From NCBI RefSeq assembly GCF_028737265.1, contig NZ_JAQZAK010000007.1:1-64000 (forward strand): a stretch of DNA of 64,000 bases, in the 5' to 3' direction. Positions 34,318 to 42,781 of this stretch are shown here, piece after piece. Made by a program: the position numbers and the translations under genes. Position 1 is the first letter of the stretch. Every line of letters starts with the position of its first letter. The notes below the pieces were generated by a model that searched no databases, was not told the origin of the DNA, and saw only the letters and a program-made list of their open reading frames with translations. This stretch comes from Actinomycetospora callitridis. GTDB taxonomy: Bacteria; Actinomycetota; Actinomycetes; Mycobacteriales; Pseudonocardiaceae.

Positions 34318-35004
34318 TCACGGGTACGAGCCCTCCTCCGACGACGTGACGACGAGCTCGCGCACCTCGCTGCCGGCCGGTCGCGTCAGCGCGTAGAGCA
34401 CGGCGTCGGCGGTCTGCGCGGGGTCGTTGAGCTTGGCGTCGGCACCCGGCTTGTACTGGTCGGGGCGGTCGTCGAAGAAGTGCGTCCACATGCCGCCCGG
34501 GACCAGCAGCGTCACCCCGACCGTGCCGGCGGTCTCCGCGGCGAGCGCGCGGGTGAAGCCGACGACGCCGAACTTCGAGGCGCAGTAGGCGGTCGCGTCC
34601 GACACCGCCTTGACGCCGAGGGTCGACGAGACGGTGACGACCTTGCCCCGGCGCTGCTCGAGCTCCGGGAGGGCGGCGCGCACGACCGCGGCGGTGCCCA
34701 GCAGGTTGACCATGACGACGCGATCCCACTCCGCGGCGTCGACGTCGACGAGGCGCCCGCAGCGGTCGATGCCGGCGGCGGTGACGACGGCGTCGAGGCC
34801 GCCCACCTGGTCGCTCGCCCGCGCCACGGCGTCCTCGGCGGCGCGGGGGTCGGCGAGGTCGACCTCGACGAAGGCGTGCCCGGCGTCGGGGGCCTTGAGG
34901 TCGAGGACGACGGGGGTGCCGCCTGCGGCGACGACGGACTCGGCGACGGCGGCGCCGAGGCCGGACGAGCCGCCGGTGATCAGGACGGTGCCAGGGCTGG
35001 TCAC
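34318..35004 (-). CDS. SDR-family oxidoreductase in the heptose operon
   Basis: 228 residues. Glycine motif TGGSSGLGAAVAE, NAG-position TAAGID, catalytic serine in VTVSSTLGV and YCASK for Tyr/Lys. GTG start overlaps the hldE-like stop (GTGA), so it is the last gene of the gmhA-hldE operon. It might oxidise or epimerise the heptose moiety, as epimerases or reductases do in other nucleotide-heptose pathways, but it is a classic SDR rather than an HldD-type epimerase. That role is inferred only from linkage. Confidence 0.85.
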   Translation of the reverse strand: MTSPGTVLITGGSSGLGAAVAESVVAAGGTPVVLDLKAPDAGHAFVEVDLADPRAAEDAVARASDQVGGLDAVVTAAGIDRCGRLVDVDAAEWDRVVMVNLLGTAAVVRAALPELEQRRGKVVTVSSTLGVKAVSDATAYCASKFGVVGFTRALAAETAGTVGVTLLVPGGMWTHFFDDRPDQYKPGADAKLNDPAQTADAVLYALTRPAGSEVRELVVTSSEEGSYP

Positions 35005-36407
35005 GGTGTTCCTCCAGTGGGGACGGGTTCGGGTTCGAGGCGCGCGAGCAGCCGCGTGGACGAGCGGCCCGCGTGGTACGGCACGGCGACGACCTCGCCG
35101 CCCCAGCCCCGCACCAGCGGGGTCTCGGGCAGCTCGTCGGTCGCGTAGTCGCCGCCCTTGACCCAGACGTCGGGGCGCAGGCGCTCGAGCACCGTGCGCG
35201 GGTCGTCCTCGTCGAACACCTCGACGGCGTCGACGGCGGCGAGCGCGCGGAGCATCTCGACGCGGTCGGCCTCGGCGACGACGGGACGGTCGGGGCCCTT
35301 GAGCCGGCGCACGGAGGCGTCGGAGTTCAGGCAGACCACCAGCACGCCGTGCTCGCCGGCCAGACGCCGCGCCGCCGCGAGGGTGCGGGCGTGCCCGGCG
35401 TGCAGGAGGTCGAAGCAGCCGCCGGTGGCGACCACGGTCGCGCCGCGCTCACGGGCGGCGGCGACGACGTCGGTGGGGGTCTCCGGTGCGGCCCCGGGCT
35501 CGGGGTCGCCGGCGTCGAGCGCTCCCGCCCCGCCCGCGGCCACGAAGTCGGCGGCCGCGGCGACGGCGGCGCGCACCGCGTCGTCGAGGGCGGCGCCGTC
35601 GGCCAGGGCGACCGCGGCGGTCGCGGCGAACCGGTCGCCGGCGCCGCACGGGTCGCCGCCGCGGGCCGGGTCGGCGGGCGTCACCGAGGTGCCGGTGGCC
35701 CCGCGCAGCACGGCGCCGCGGCTGCCCGCGGTGACGGCGACGGCGTCGACGCCCCAGTGCTCGCGCAGCGCCTCGCCCAGCGCGGCGGGCTCGTGCGGGA
35801 ACCCCCGTGAGCGAAGTTCCCGGCTATAGCCGGGAACTTCGCTCACGTAGGCACGGGCCTCGCTCAAGTTCGGGGTGACGAGCGTGGCGCCGGGGACGGG
35901 CGGGGCGCCGTTCGGGTGCGGGTCCCAGACCAGCGGCACCCGGGCCGCGGCGGCGGTGAGGGCCTCGCGGACGGCGGGGTCGGCGGTGAGCCCGCGCCCG
36001 TAGTCGGAGACCAGCACCGCGCCGGCCCCGGCGATGGCGTCGAGCACCTCGGAGGAGACCTCGGCGTCCCCGAGCCCGCCCGCGTCCACCCGCAGCAGCA
36101 CGCGGTCGCCGGCGAGCATCCGGGTCTTGGTCGGCGTGGTCCCGCCGGCGGTCGCGGCGACGACGTCGACGCCCTCCAGCAGGGCGCGCAGCGACTCGGC
36201 GTCCTCACCGAGCGCGGTCACGAGCCGCACCGGCCGCGACGAGGAGCGCGACGCGAGCAGGGCCGTCAGGCCGGCGCCGCCCGGTCGCTCGCGCCGGCTC
36301 TCGGCCGCGAGCACCGGCGCCGGCGCGTCCGGGCACAGCCGGTCGACGGCGCCGTGGACGTCGACGTCGCGCAGGCAGTCGCCGACGATCACCAGGGGCG
36401 CGCTCAC
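35001..36407 (-). CDS. HldE-like bifunctional kinase / nucleotidyltransferase (copy 2), with in-frame repeat
   Basis: 468 residues from a GTG overlapping the gmhA stop (GTGA). The kinase half has VIVGDCLRDVDVHG, RPGGAGLTALLAS and DPCGAGDRFAATAA. The transferase half has TGGCFDLLHAGHARTL (HxGH), RRLKGPDRPVVAEAD and WVKGGDYATDELPE. It lies between gmhA and the SDR. A 42-bp palindromic repeat (35806-35847) is inserted in frame after NLSEARAY, adding about 14 residues (VSEVPGYSRELRS) in what is a surface loop of PfkB kinases. The frame stays open, so the protein may still work. Confidence 0.83.
   Translation of the reverse strand: MSAPLVIVGDCLRDVDVHGAVDRLCPDAPAPVLAAESRRERPGGAGLTALLASRSSSRPVRLVTALGEDAESLRALLEGVDVVAATAGGTTPTKTRMLAGDRVLLRVDAGGLGDAEVSSEVLDAIAGAGAVLVSDYGRGLTADPAVREALTAAAARVPLVWDPHPNGAPPVPGATLVTPNLSEARAYVSEVPGYSRELRSRGFPHEPAALGEALREHWGVDAVAVTAGSRGAVLRGATGTSVTPADPARGGDPCGAGDRFAATAAVALADGAALDDAVRAAVAAAADFVAAGGAGALDAGDPEPGAAPETPTDVVAAARERGATVVATGGCFDLLHAGHARTLAAARRLAGEHGVLVVCLNSDASVRRLKGPDRPVVAEADRVEMLRALAAVDAVEVFDEDDPRTVLERLRPDVWVKGGDYATDELPETPLVRGWGGEVVAVPYHAGRSSTRLLARLEPEPVPTGGTP
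35806..35847. repeat. 42-bp palindromic repeat, copy 3 (in frame inside hldE-like gene)
   Basis: A perfect 42-bp palindrome centred on CGGCTATAGCCG. It is read through in frame by the surrounding minus-strand gene as VSEVPGYSRELRS. The arm bases at positions 10-12 (AAG/CTT) differ from copies 1 and 2 but are matched in both arms, a compensated change that suggests selection on pairing or a different source copy. Confidence 0.9.
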
Positions 36408-37015
36408 GGGACGAGCTCCTGGGTCGCGCGGGCGGGCGCCGAGGCCCGCGACGACAGCGACCGGTCGACCATCTCGCACAGCAGGTGCACGGTCACCAGG
36501 TGCGCCTCCTGCACCGACGGGGTCTCCCCCGGCAGGCACAGCGCCTCGCTCGCGGCCTCGGCGAGCGGGTTCGGGCCCGGTCCGGTCAGCGCCCAGACGG
36601 AGAGCCCGAGCGAGCGGCCCGCCTCGGCCGCGGCGACGAGGTTGGGGCTGCGCCCGCTCGTCGAGAGCAGCAACAGCACGTCGCCGGGGCGGCCGTGGGC
36701 GCGCACCTGGCGCGCGAAGACCTCGTCGTAGCCGTAGTCGTTGCCGAGCGCGGTCATCGAGGACGTGTCCGCGTGCAGCGCGATCGCCGACAGGGGCTCG
36801 CGCTCGCCGCGGTAGCGCCCTACGAGCTCGGCGGTCAGGTGCTGGGCCTCCGCCGCGCTGCCGCCGTTGCCGGCCGCGAGCAGGCGCGAGCCGCGGCTCA
36901 GGCGGGTGGCGAGGTCGACACCCCAGCGCTCGATGCGTCCGGACTCCCCGGCCAGGCCGTCGAGCGTGGCCCGCAGCCCGCCGAGGTGCCGGTGCACGAT
37001 CCTGTCGGCGCTCAT
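36404..37015 (-). CDS. gmhA: Phosphoheptose isomerase (SIS domain)
   Basis: 203 residues. GmhA converts sedoheptulose-7-phosphate to D-glycero-D-manno-heptose-7-phosphate, the first committed step to activated heptose. SIS features are LLAAGNGGSAAEAQHLTAELVGRY, SMTALGNDYGYDEVF and VLLLLSTSGRSPNLV. ATG 37015 overlaps the upstream glycosyltransferase stop (ATGA) and its stop overlaps the hldE-like start (GTGA). This tight order makes co-translation likely. Confidence 0.92.
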   Translation of the reverse strand: MSADRIVHRHLGGLRATLDGLAGESGRIERWGVDLATRLSRGSRLLAAGNGGSAAEAQHLTAELVGRYRGEREPLSAIALHADTSSMTALGNDYGYDEVFARQVRAHGRPGDVLLLLSTSGRSPNLVAAAEAGRSLGLSVWALTGPGPNPLAEAASEALCLPGETPSVQEAHLVTVHLLCEMVDRSLSSRASAPARATQELVP

Positions 37016-38265
37016 GCGGGGCTCCCCGTGGTCAGGACGCCGGAGGACACCGTGGTCGACGCGACGACGCCCGCGTACGCCTGCTCGTGGGCGGCGGCGA
37101 CGCGGTCCCAGCCGTACTCGGCGACCGCACGACGTCGCCCGGCCCGCCCGAACGTCCGGGCGCGGCGGGGATGGGCCCGCAGCGCGTCGAGCGCCGCGGC
37201 CACCGCCGCCGGGTCGCCCGCCGGGACGTGGTGGCCGGTGACGCCGTCGACGACGGTGTCGGCGAGCCCTCCCACGGCGGCCGCGACGACGGGGCGCCCG
37301 CAGGCCATCGCCTCGAGCGGGACGAGGCCGAACGGCTCGTAGACCGGGACGCAGGCCACGGCGTCGGCGCCGCGGTAGAGCCCGGGGAGCGCGTCGTGGG
37401 CAACGGCCCCGAGGAACGTGACGCGGTCGGCGACCCCCGTCCGCGCGGCGAGCGCCCGCAGGCGGCGGACCTCGGGGTCGTCGTCGAGACGGTCCGCGCT
37501 CGGCCCGCCCGCGACGGTCAGCTCCACGTCGCCGGGCAGGCGCCCGAGCGCGGCGATCACGGTGTCGACGCCCTTGCGCGGCACCAGCCGGCTCACCGAG
37601 AGCACGCGGAACCCGTCGCGGCCGGAGGTCGATCCCCGCGGCGCCGCATCGCCCGCCGGCGTGAAGTGCTCCACGTCGACCCCGCAGGGCACGACCGTGA
37701 CCTGCTCGGCCGGCACGCCCAGCGCGGCGAGCTCGTCGGCCTCGTCGCGGCACGTCGCCAGCACCTGGTCGACCTTCGCGCCGAGATCGCTCTCGGCCGC
37801 GACCCGGCGGGCCGGGCTCGTGTCGTCGGGGCCCTGGTGGCGGCGCTTGACCGACCCCAGCGCGTGGAACGTCTGCACGATCGGCACGCCGAGGGTCCGG
37901 GCCGCGGGCAGGGCCGCCAGCCCCGACATCCAGAAGTGGGCGTGGACGACGTCGGGCCGATCGGCGCGCCAGCAGGCAGCCAGGTCGACCGAGAACGCGT
38001 CCATGAGGTCGACGAGCTCGTCCTTGGGCAGCTCGGCCGGCGGGCCGGCGTCGACGTGGTCGACCACGACACCGGCCGCCATCGGCACCCGCCGCGGCGT
38101 GCGCGGGTCGGTGCGGCGGGTGTGGACGACCACCTCGTGCCCCGCGTCGGCCAGCGCCAGCGCGAGCGCGCGCACCGCGACGTTCTGGCCACCGGCGTCG
38201 ACCCCGCCGAGGCCGTTCGACGCCACCAGTGGGCTGGCGTGCTCGGAGACCATCGCGATCCGCAT
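37012..38265 (-). CDS. Family 4 glycosyltransferase
   Basis: 417 residues, GT-B fold. N-terminal MRIAMVSEHASPL and GGVDAGGQNVAVRALALAL is typical of GT4 enzymes of the sucrose-synthase-like subgroup. HFWMSGLAAL and QTFHALGSVKRRHQG follow. The C-terminal donor site has VSRLVPRKGVDTVI and VPVYEPFGLVPLEAMACG (EPFG/E). ATG 38265 is preceded by GGGAGGAG. It is coupled to gmhA, so it may act on the heptose-containing glycan. The acceptor is unknown. Confidence 0.88.
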   Translation of the reverse strand: MRIAMVSEHASPLVASNGLGGVDAGGQNVAVRALALALADAGHEVVVHTRRTDPRTPRRVPMAAGVVVDHVDAGPPAELPKDELVDLMDAFSVDLAACWRADRPDVVHAHFWMSGLAALPAARTLGVPIVQTFHALGSVKRRHQGPDDTSPARRVAAESDLGAKVDQVLATCRDEADELAALGVPAEQVTVVPCGVDVEHFTPAGDAAPRGSTSGRDGFRVLSVSRLVPRKGVDTVIAALGRLPGDVELTVAGGPSADRLDDDPEVRRLRALAARTGVADRVTFLGAVAHDALPGLYRGADAVACVPVYEPFGLVPLEAMACGRPVVAAAVGGLADTVVDGVTGHHVPAGDPAAVAAALDALRAHPRRARTFGRAGRRRAVAEYGWDRVAAAHEQAYAGVVASTTVSSGVLTTGSPA

Positions 38266-38377
38266 GCGCGCACTCCTCCCACGACCCCCGCGCGGGGTGG
38301 TCGCGTCGTCGCTCAGGTGGCGCCACGGGCGCCGGAGAGGTCACGACCGGCGGGTGCCGGTCACAGGGGGGGAAGGG

Positions 38378-39445
38378 TCAGCCCGCTGGCTGGAGCCGAC
38401 CCGGTCCACGGGCGAGGGCGGCGTCCGCGTCGACGCCGCCGGGTCCGCCCTCGACGATCTCGGTGAGCAGCCGCTCCCAGTCGTGCAGGAAGCGGTCCAC
38501 CCCGTGGCGGGCCAGGGCGGAGGCCCGTCCCGCGGCGCCCGCGGCGCGGGCGAGGTCGGGGTCGTCGCGGTAGGTCCGCAGGCCCTCGTTCAGGACCCGC
38601 AGGTCGGTGGCGACGACGCCGGCGTCGGCCGGCACGTCGACGGCCACCTCGGTGGTGGCGAGGGCCACCACCGGCATCCCGAGCATCATCGCCTCGATCA
38701 GCGACAGGCCCAGGGACGTCCAGCGCACCGGGTGCAGGTAGACGCGTCGGCGCGCCATCTCGGTGTGCAGCCGGCCCTGCGGCAGGTCGCCGCCGATCGC
38801 GACGTCCGGGTGGGTCACGGCCTCACCCAGGCGCTCGCTGCCGATCCCGAAGACGTCGAGACCGACGGTGTCGGCGAACCCGGCCAGCAGGTCGGTGCCG
38901 GTGACACGTCCGCGGCGCACCGGCTCGTTGACGACGACCGCCGCCCGGCCGATCTCACCGGTGTAGCGGTCACCGGGGTCGAGCACGCCGTGCTCGATGA
39001 CCCGGGTCGGCGCCCGGCCGGTGTCCCACGCCAGGGCGTTGAAGTGGGTGACGTGGACGACGGGGATGTCGTCGCGGTCGGCGAGCGGGTGCCGCGTCGT
39101 CGGCACGTCACCCTTGGGGGTGTTGTGCTCGACGAACACCGCAGGCAGGTCGACGCCGGGGCGCCGACCGGTCCAGCGTTCGGTCAGCTCGATCTCCTCG
39201 GGCCGCTGGAGCACCACCGCGTCGATCTCGTCGGCGCGCTCGCGCAGCTGCTCGGGGGTGGCCTCCTGGACGCGTTCCGGCCAGTCCCACGCCGCCGGTC
39301 GCCCGCCGCCCCAGGGGCCGCCCTCGGGCAGCACCGGGAGCAGACACGTGTGCCGGCCCTGCACGAAGGCCGTGCTCCAGGAGCCGTGCACGTGCCAGTG
39401 CAGGACGGTCCGCGGAACGGACGTCGCGGCGGGCAGGAAGGTCAC
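38378..39445 (-). CDS. Glycosyltransferase, family 1/4-like
   Basis: About 355 residues from GTG 39445; the frame is open to 39553 but upstream residues look non-coding. RTVLHWHVHGSWSTAFVQGRH starts the acceptor domain. VFVEHNTPKGD, VIEHGVLDPGDRYTGE and WTSLGLSLIEAMMLGMPVVALATTE are GT-B donor-site features. No good ribosome-binding site is seen. It lies between the GT9 gene and the GT4 gene on the same strand. A cytosolic or membrane-associated enzyme transferring a sugar to the same glycan is likely. Confidence 0.8.
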   Translation of the reverse strand: MTFLPAATSVPRTVLHWHVHGSWSTAFVQGRHTCLLPVLPEGGPWGGGRPAAWDWPERVQEATPEQLRERADEIDAVVLQRPEEIELTERWTGRRPGVDLPAVFVEHNTPKGDVPTTRHPLADRDDIPVVHVTHFNALAWDTGRAPTRVIEHGVLDPGDRYTGEIGRAAVVVNEPVRRGRVTGTDLLAGFADTVGLDVFGIGSERLGEAVTHPDVAIGGDLPQGRLHTEMARRRVYLHPVRWTSLGLSLIEAMMLGMPVVALATTEVAVDVPADAGVVATDLRVLNEGLRTYRDDPDLARAAGAAGRASALARHGVDRFLHDWERLLTEIVEGGPGGVDADAALARGPGRLQPAG

Positions 39446-39497
39446 CGGCGAGGTATTGGTTCCGGCCGGGGACCCATAAACTTCTCCCCCGGAACTA

Positions 39498-40562
39498 CTA
39501 CTCTCCGTGCACGAGAGCACCCACCGCGGCGACGACATCCTCCGCGCGGACACTGTCGAGACACGGGTGACCAGGCACGGGACAGTCCCTGGCGCGTGTG
39601 CCCCGGCACGGCGCCGCTAGATCACCGAGCAGAAGTCGTCGCACTCCGTAAGGAGCCCACCGCTCCGGGGGCACCACGGGGGCGAACAACGAGACGACCG
39701 GCACACCCACCGCGGCCGCCAGGTGGGCGGGTCCTGTGTTGCCCACCACCACGGTCTGCGCACCGGCCAGCACGGCCGCGAGCGCACCGAAGGACGTCCG
39801 CCCGCCGAGGTCCACGCCGTCGCGTCCGGCCACCCGCGCGGTGAGCGCGGCCTCGCCCGGTGCGCCCGTCACCACCACCCGGTGGCCGGCGGCCGCGAGG
39901 GCCGCGACGCCCTCGGTCGCGCGGTGCGGCGACCACGCCCGCGCGGGCACCGACGCCCCGGGGTGCAGCACCACGTAGGGGCCGTCGACGCCGTGCGCGG
40001 CGAGTGCCTCGGCGGCCTCGCGGCGGGCGTCGTCGTCGACCGTGACGGCGAGCCGCCCGTCGTCGCCCTCGGGGAGCGCGTGGCCGGCGCGGGCGGCGAT
40101 CGCGAGCGCGCGCTCGGCCTCGGGGAGGTCGTCGGGCAGGTCGACGGTCGGGTCGAGCGCCGGGTCGCCGGGACGCAGGCGGACGTCGAGCAGGCTGCCG
40201 GGGTAGTCGACCGAGGCCGCGGTGATCCGACCGACGTCGGCCATGCGCAGCACGAGGGCGGTCGGCAGCGGCGACTGGTGGAACGAGGTGAGCACCACCG
40301 CCTCGTCCGCACCCACGGCGGCGAGCGTGTCGACGACCTCCTCGGTGCCTTCGCGCGTCACCGGCGGGGGCTCGCCGTCGACCCAGGGACAGCGCCACAC
40401 CTCGACGGCGTCCACCCCGGGCAGCAGGCCGGCCGCCTGGCGGCCGCGCGGCCCGACGAGCATGACGACCTCGTCGGCGCCCGCGGCCACGGCGCGCACC
40501 GCCGGCCCGGCCAGCAGGACGTCGCCGTCGCTGTCGAGGCGAACGACCAACACCCTGCTCAT
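39498..40562 (-). CDS. GT9 heptosyltransferase-like glycosyltransferase (copy 1)
   Basis: 354 residues. The GT9 signature is clear: RVLVVRLDSDGDVLLAGPAVRAVA at the start, YVVLHPGASVPARAWSP, VVVTGAPGEAALTARVA, VVGNTGPAHLAAAVGVPVVSLFAP and VPPERWAPYG. Family members use ADP-heptose to extend glycans such as the lipopolysaccharide core. Its ATG overlaps the gmhB stop (ATGA), linking donor synthesis and transfer. The actinobacterial acceptor is not known. Confidence 0.9.
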   Translation of the reverse strand: MSRVLVVRLDSDGDVLLAGPAVRAVAAGADEVVMLVGPRGRQAAGLLPGVDAVEVWRCPWVDGEPPPVTREGTEEVVDTLAAVGADEAVVLTSFHQSPLPTALVLRMADVGRITAASVDYPGSLLDVRLRPGDPALDPTVDLPDDLPEAERALAIAARAGHALPEGDDGRLAVTVDDDARREAAEALAAHGVDGPYVVLHPGASVPARAWSPHRATEGVAALAAAGHRVVVTGAPGEAALTARVAGRDGVDLGGRTSFGALAAVLAGAQTVVVGNTGPAHLAAAVGVPVVSLFAPVVPPERWAPYGVRRLLLGDLAAPCRGTRARDCPVPGHPCLDSVRAEDVVAAVGALVHGE

Positions 40563-41092
40563 GGCCGGAACCCCAACAGCGTGACCGCCCCGGCCAGGTC
40601 GTCGGCGAGGATGCCGCGCGTCGCCGCGTCCTCGATCTCCTCGCGGCGGGTCGCGGCGGTCGGCACGAGCACCGCCCGGGCCCCGGCGGCATCGGCGGCC
40701 CCGACGTCCGCGGCGATGTCGCCGACCACCGCCACGTCGCCGGGCGCGACACCCAGCGCGGCGGCCGCGTCGAGCACCATGCCGGGCGCGGGCTTGCGGC
40801 AGGCGCACCCGTCGTCGCTGCCGTGGCGGCACCACCGCCACACCGCGAACGGGCCGAGGAGCTCGGCGACCCGGGCGTTGACGGCCTCGACCTGCCCGAC
40901 GTCGAGCAGGCCCCGGGCGATGCCGGACTGGTTGCTGACGACGCCGACCGGGACGCCCGCCGCGCGGACACGCTCCAGCGCCGCCGCCGCGCCGGGCATG
41001 GCGCGCACGGCGTCGGGGTCCCCGTTGTAGGGGACGTCGACGACGAGGGTGCCGTCGCGGTCGAACAGCACCGCACGGGGCCGGGTGCTCAC
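40559..41092 (-). CDS. gmhB: D-glycero-D-manno-heptose 1,7-bisphosphate 7-phosphatase-like (HAD)
   Basis: 177 residues from GTG 41092. HAD motif I is LFDRDGTLVVDVPYN, motif II VVSNQSGIARG, the zinc loop CRHGSDDGCACRKPAPGM matches GmhB, and motif IV is VVGDIAADVGAADAAG. It removes the 7-phosphate between the kinase and nucleotidyltransferase steps of HldE. With gmhA and hldE-like genes this completes an ADP-heptose route. First gene of the leftward operon running to 34.3 kb. Its start region faces the SigF-promoted rsbW gene. Confidence 0.88.
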   Translation of the reverse strand: MSTRPRAVLFDRDGTLVVDVPYNGDPDAVRAMPGAAAALERVRAAGVPVGVVSNQSGIARGLLDVGQVEAVNARVAELLGPFAVWRWCRHGSDDGCACRKPAPGMVLDAAAALGVAPGDVAVVGDIAADVGAADAAGARAVLVPTAATRREEIEDAATRGILADDLAGAVTLLGFRP

Positions 41093-41176
41093 GGCCCGGG
41101 AGCACACCACGGACCGCGGGGCCCCGCACACCCGTCCCCCCGCGGTGTGGGGAGCGTGTGGCGCGCGAGCCGCATC

Positions 41177-41201
41177 GGTTTGTGGGTGGGGGGCCGGGGT
41201 A
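41177..41201 (+). promoter_or_regulatory. SigF/SigB-type promoter for the rsbW-sigF pair
   Basis: GGTTT at 41177-41181, exactly 15 nt spacer, GGGTA at 41197-41201. This matches the mycobacterial SigF consensus (GGTTT, 15-17 nt, GGGTA). It lies 72 bp before the TTG start of the rsbW gene that precedes a sigF-like gene, so the operon is probably autoregulated. Confidence 0.7.
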
Positions 41202-41273
41202 CACGCCCGGAGACCGGGACCGCGCCGGTCCTGTCCGCTCGAACCGGACGTGACCGCCCTGGAGGGAACCGCG

Positions 41274-41795
41274 TTGATCCGTACCCAGCCCCCTGAGGAC
41301 CGGGGTCCGGGTGCGCCGCGTGACGTGGAAGTGCGTGTCCTGGCTCAGCCGGAGGCGCTCGTCACCGTGCGCACCGTCGCGGGCGATCTCGCGGCCCGCG
41401 CCGAGTTCCCCCTCGACGCCGTCGACGATCTCCGGCTCGCCGTGGACGAGGCGTGCACCTGCATGGCCGGGCTCGCCCGCCCGGGCACGAAGCTGACCGT
41501 CACCTTCACGGTGGACGACGACCGGATCACCGTCACCTCGTCCGTCTCGACGACGGGGCCGACCGGGCTGCCCACCACGACGTTCGCGTGGCGGGTGCTG
41601 ACCGTCCTGGCCGACGACGTGCGGGTGCTCTCCGAGGCGCCGACCGCTCCCGGCGAGGCGCACCGCCTGGCCCTGCGGATGACGCTCGTGCGTCCCGCGC
41701 TCGGGGATCCGCTCGGGGTTGCCGACGACCACGTGCTGCCCCGGGACGCGGCCGTGTCCTTCATGCCCGAGCGTCCCGGGAGCCCGGGGCCGTGA
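41274..41795 (+). CDS. RsbW-type anti-sigma factor (copy 2)
   Basis: 173 residues from TTG 41274 with a good GGAGGG at 41261-41266; GTG 41250 is possible. The core has FPLDAVDDLRLAVDEACTCM (N-box), then weak later motifs, as in copy 1, to which it is clearly paralogous (RTVAGDLAARAEF versus RAVAADLAARADF). It binds and inhibits the sigma factor encoded directly downstream through a GTGA overlap. An extra C-terminal tail of about 35 residues is absent from copy 1. Confidence 0.82.
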   Translation: MIRTQPPEDRGPGAPRDVEVRVLAQPEALVTVRTVAGDLAARAEFPLDAVDDLRLAVDEACTCMAGLARPGTKLTVTFTVDDDRITVTSSVSTTGPTGLPTTTFAWRVLTVLADDVRVLSEAPTAPGEAHRLALRMTLVRPALGDPLGVADDHVLPRDAAVSFMPERPGSPGP

Positions 41796-42781
41796 CGCCG
41801 TCCTCCGACCCGGCGCCCCCTCCCCCTCCAGAGACGACGGATGTGACCTCCATCGACGCCATGGCTGCGACCACCACGACGAGCGAGACGGCCGACGCCG
41901 TCGACACCGCGGAGTCCGATCACACCACCGACTCCACCGACACCGCCCCGCGCCCGGCCCCGGACACCGCGACGACGGACAACGGGTCCGGCGGACGGTC
42001 GAACGGGCGGCGCAGCTCCTCGCGGGGCGAGTACGACCACCTCATGCCGAAGCTCGCCGAGCACGCCAAGCTCGAGATGGGCTCGCCGGAGCGGCTGCGG
42101 CTGCGCGACGAGCTGGTGCGCGGACACCTGCCGGTCGCCCAGCACATCGCGCGGCGCTTCTCGCGTCGCGGCGAGCCGGAGGAGGACCTCGAGCAGGTCG
42201 CGACCCTCGGGCTGATCAACGCCGTCGACCGGTACGACCCGGACCGCGGCACCGACTTCCTGTCCTACGCGGTGCCGACGATCACCGGCGAGGTCCGTCG
42301 CCACTTCCGTGACCAGGCCTGGTCGATGCGCGTGCCGCGCCGGCTCAAGGACCTCAACGTCACCCTGTCGGCGGCGATGTCGCAGATGTCGCAGACCCTG
42401 GGCCGCGCCCCCAACGCTCCCGAGCTGGCCGAGCACCTGGGCATCTCCAAGGAGGAGGTCCTCGAGGCGCTCGAGGCCTCGAACGCCTACCGCAGCGGCT
42501 CGCTCGACGAGATGCTCGTCGACGACCCCGACTCCGGGAAGGTGTCCGACCTGCTCGGCGAGGCCGACGCCGCCCTCGAGCAGGTCGAGTACCAGCAGAC
42601 GCTGGCCCCGCTGCTCGAGAAGCTGCCGCAGCGCGAGCGGACGATCATCAAGCTGCGCTTCTTCGGCAACCTGACGCAGTCGCAGATCGCCGAGCACGTC
42701 GGCATCTCCCAGATGCACGTCTCACGCCTGCTCGCGAAGACGCTGGTCCAGCTGCGCGGGGACGTCGGCGACGCGCGGTGA
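41792..42781 (+). CDS. SigB/SigF-type RNA polymerase sigma factor (copy 2)
   Basis: 329 residues from the GTG overlapping the rsbW stop. Residues 1-75 are a low-complexity Thr/Asp/Ala-rich extension not seen in copy 1. The rest closely parallels copy 1: AQHIARRFSRRGEPEEDLEQV, DFLSYAVPTITGEVRRHF, LGRAPNAPELAEHL and LTQSQIAEHVGISQMHVSRLL. It should read promoters of the GTTT/GGGTAT type, including the one in front of its own operon. Unusually, its stop overlaps the start of a GT9 glycosyltransferase gene (GTGA), tying the stress sigma to glycan synthesis. Confidence 0.9.
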   Translation: MTPSSDPAPPPPPETTDVTSIDAMAATTTTSETADAVDTAESDHTTDSTDTAPRPAPDTATTDNGSGGRSNGRRSSSRGEYDHLMPKLAEHAKLEMGSPERLRLRDELVRGHLPVAQHIARRFSRRGEPEEDLEQVATLGLINAVDRYDPDRGTDFLSYAVPTITGEVRRHFRDQAWSMRVPRRLKDLNVTLSAAMSQMSQTLGRAPNAPELAEHLGISKEEVLEALEASNAYRSGSLDEMLVDDPDSGKVSDLLGEADAALEQVEYQQTLAPLLEKLPQRERTIIKLRFFGNLTQSQIAEHVGISQMHVSRLLAKTLVQLRGDVGDAR

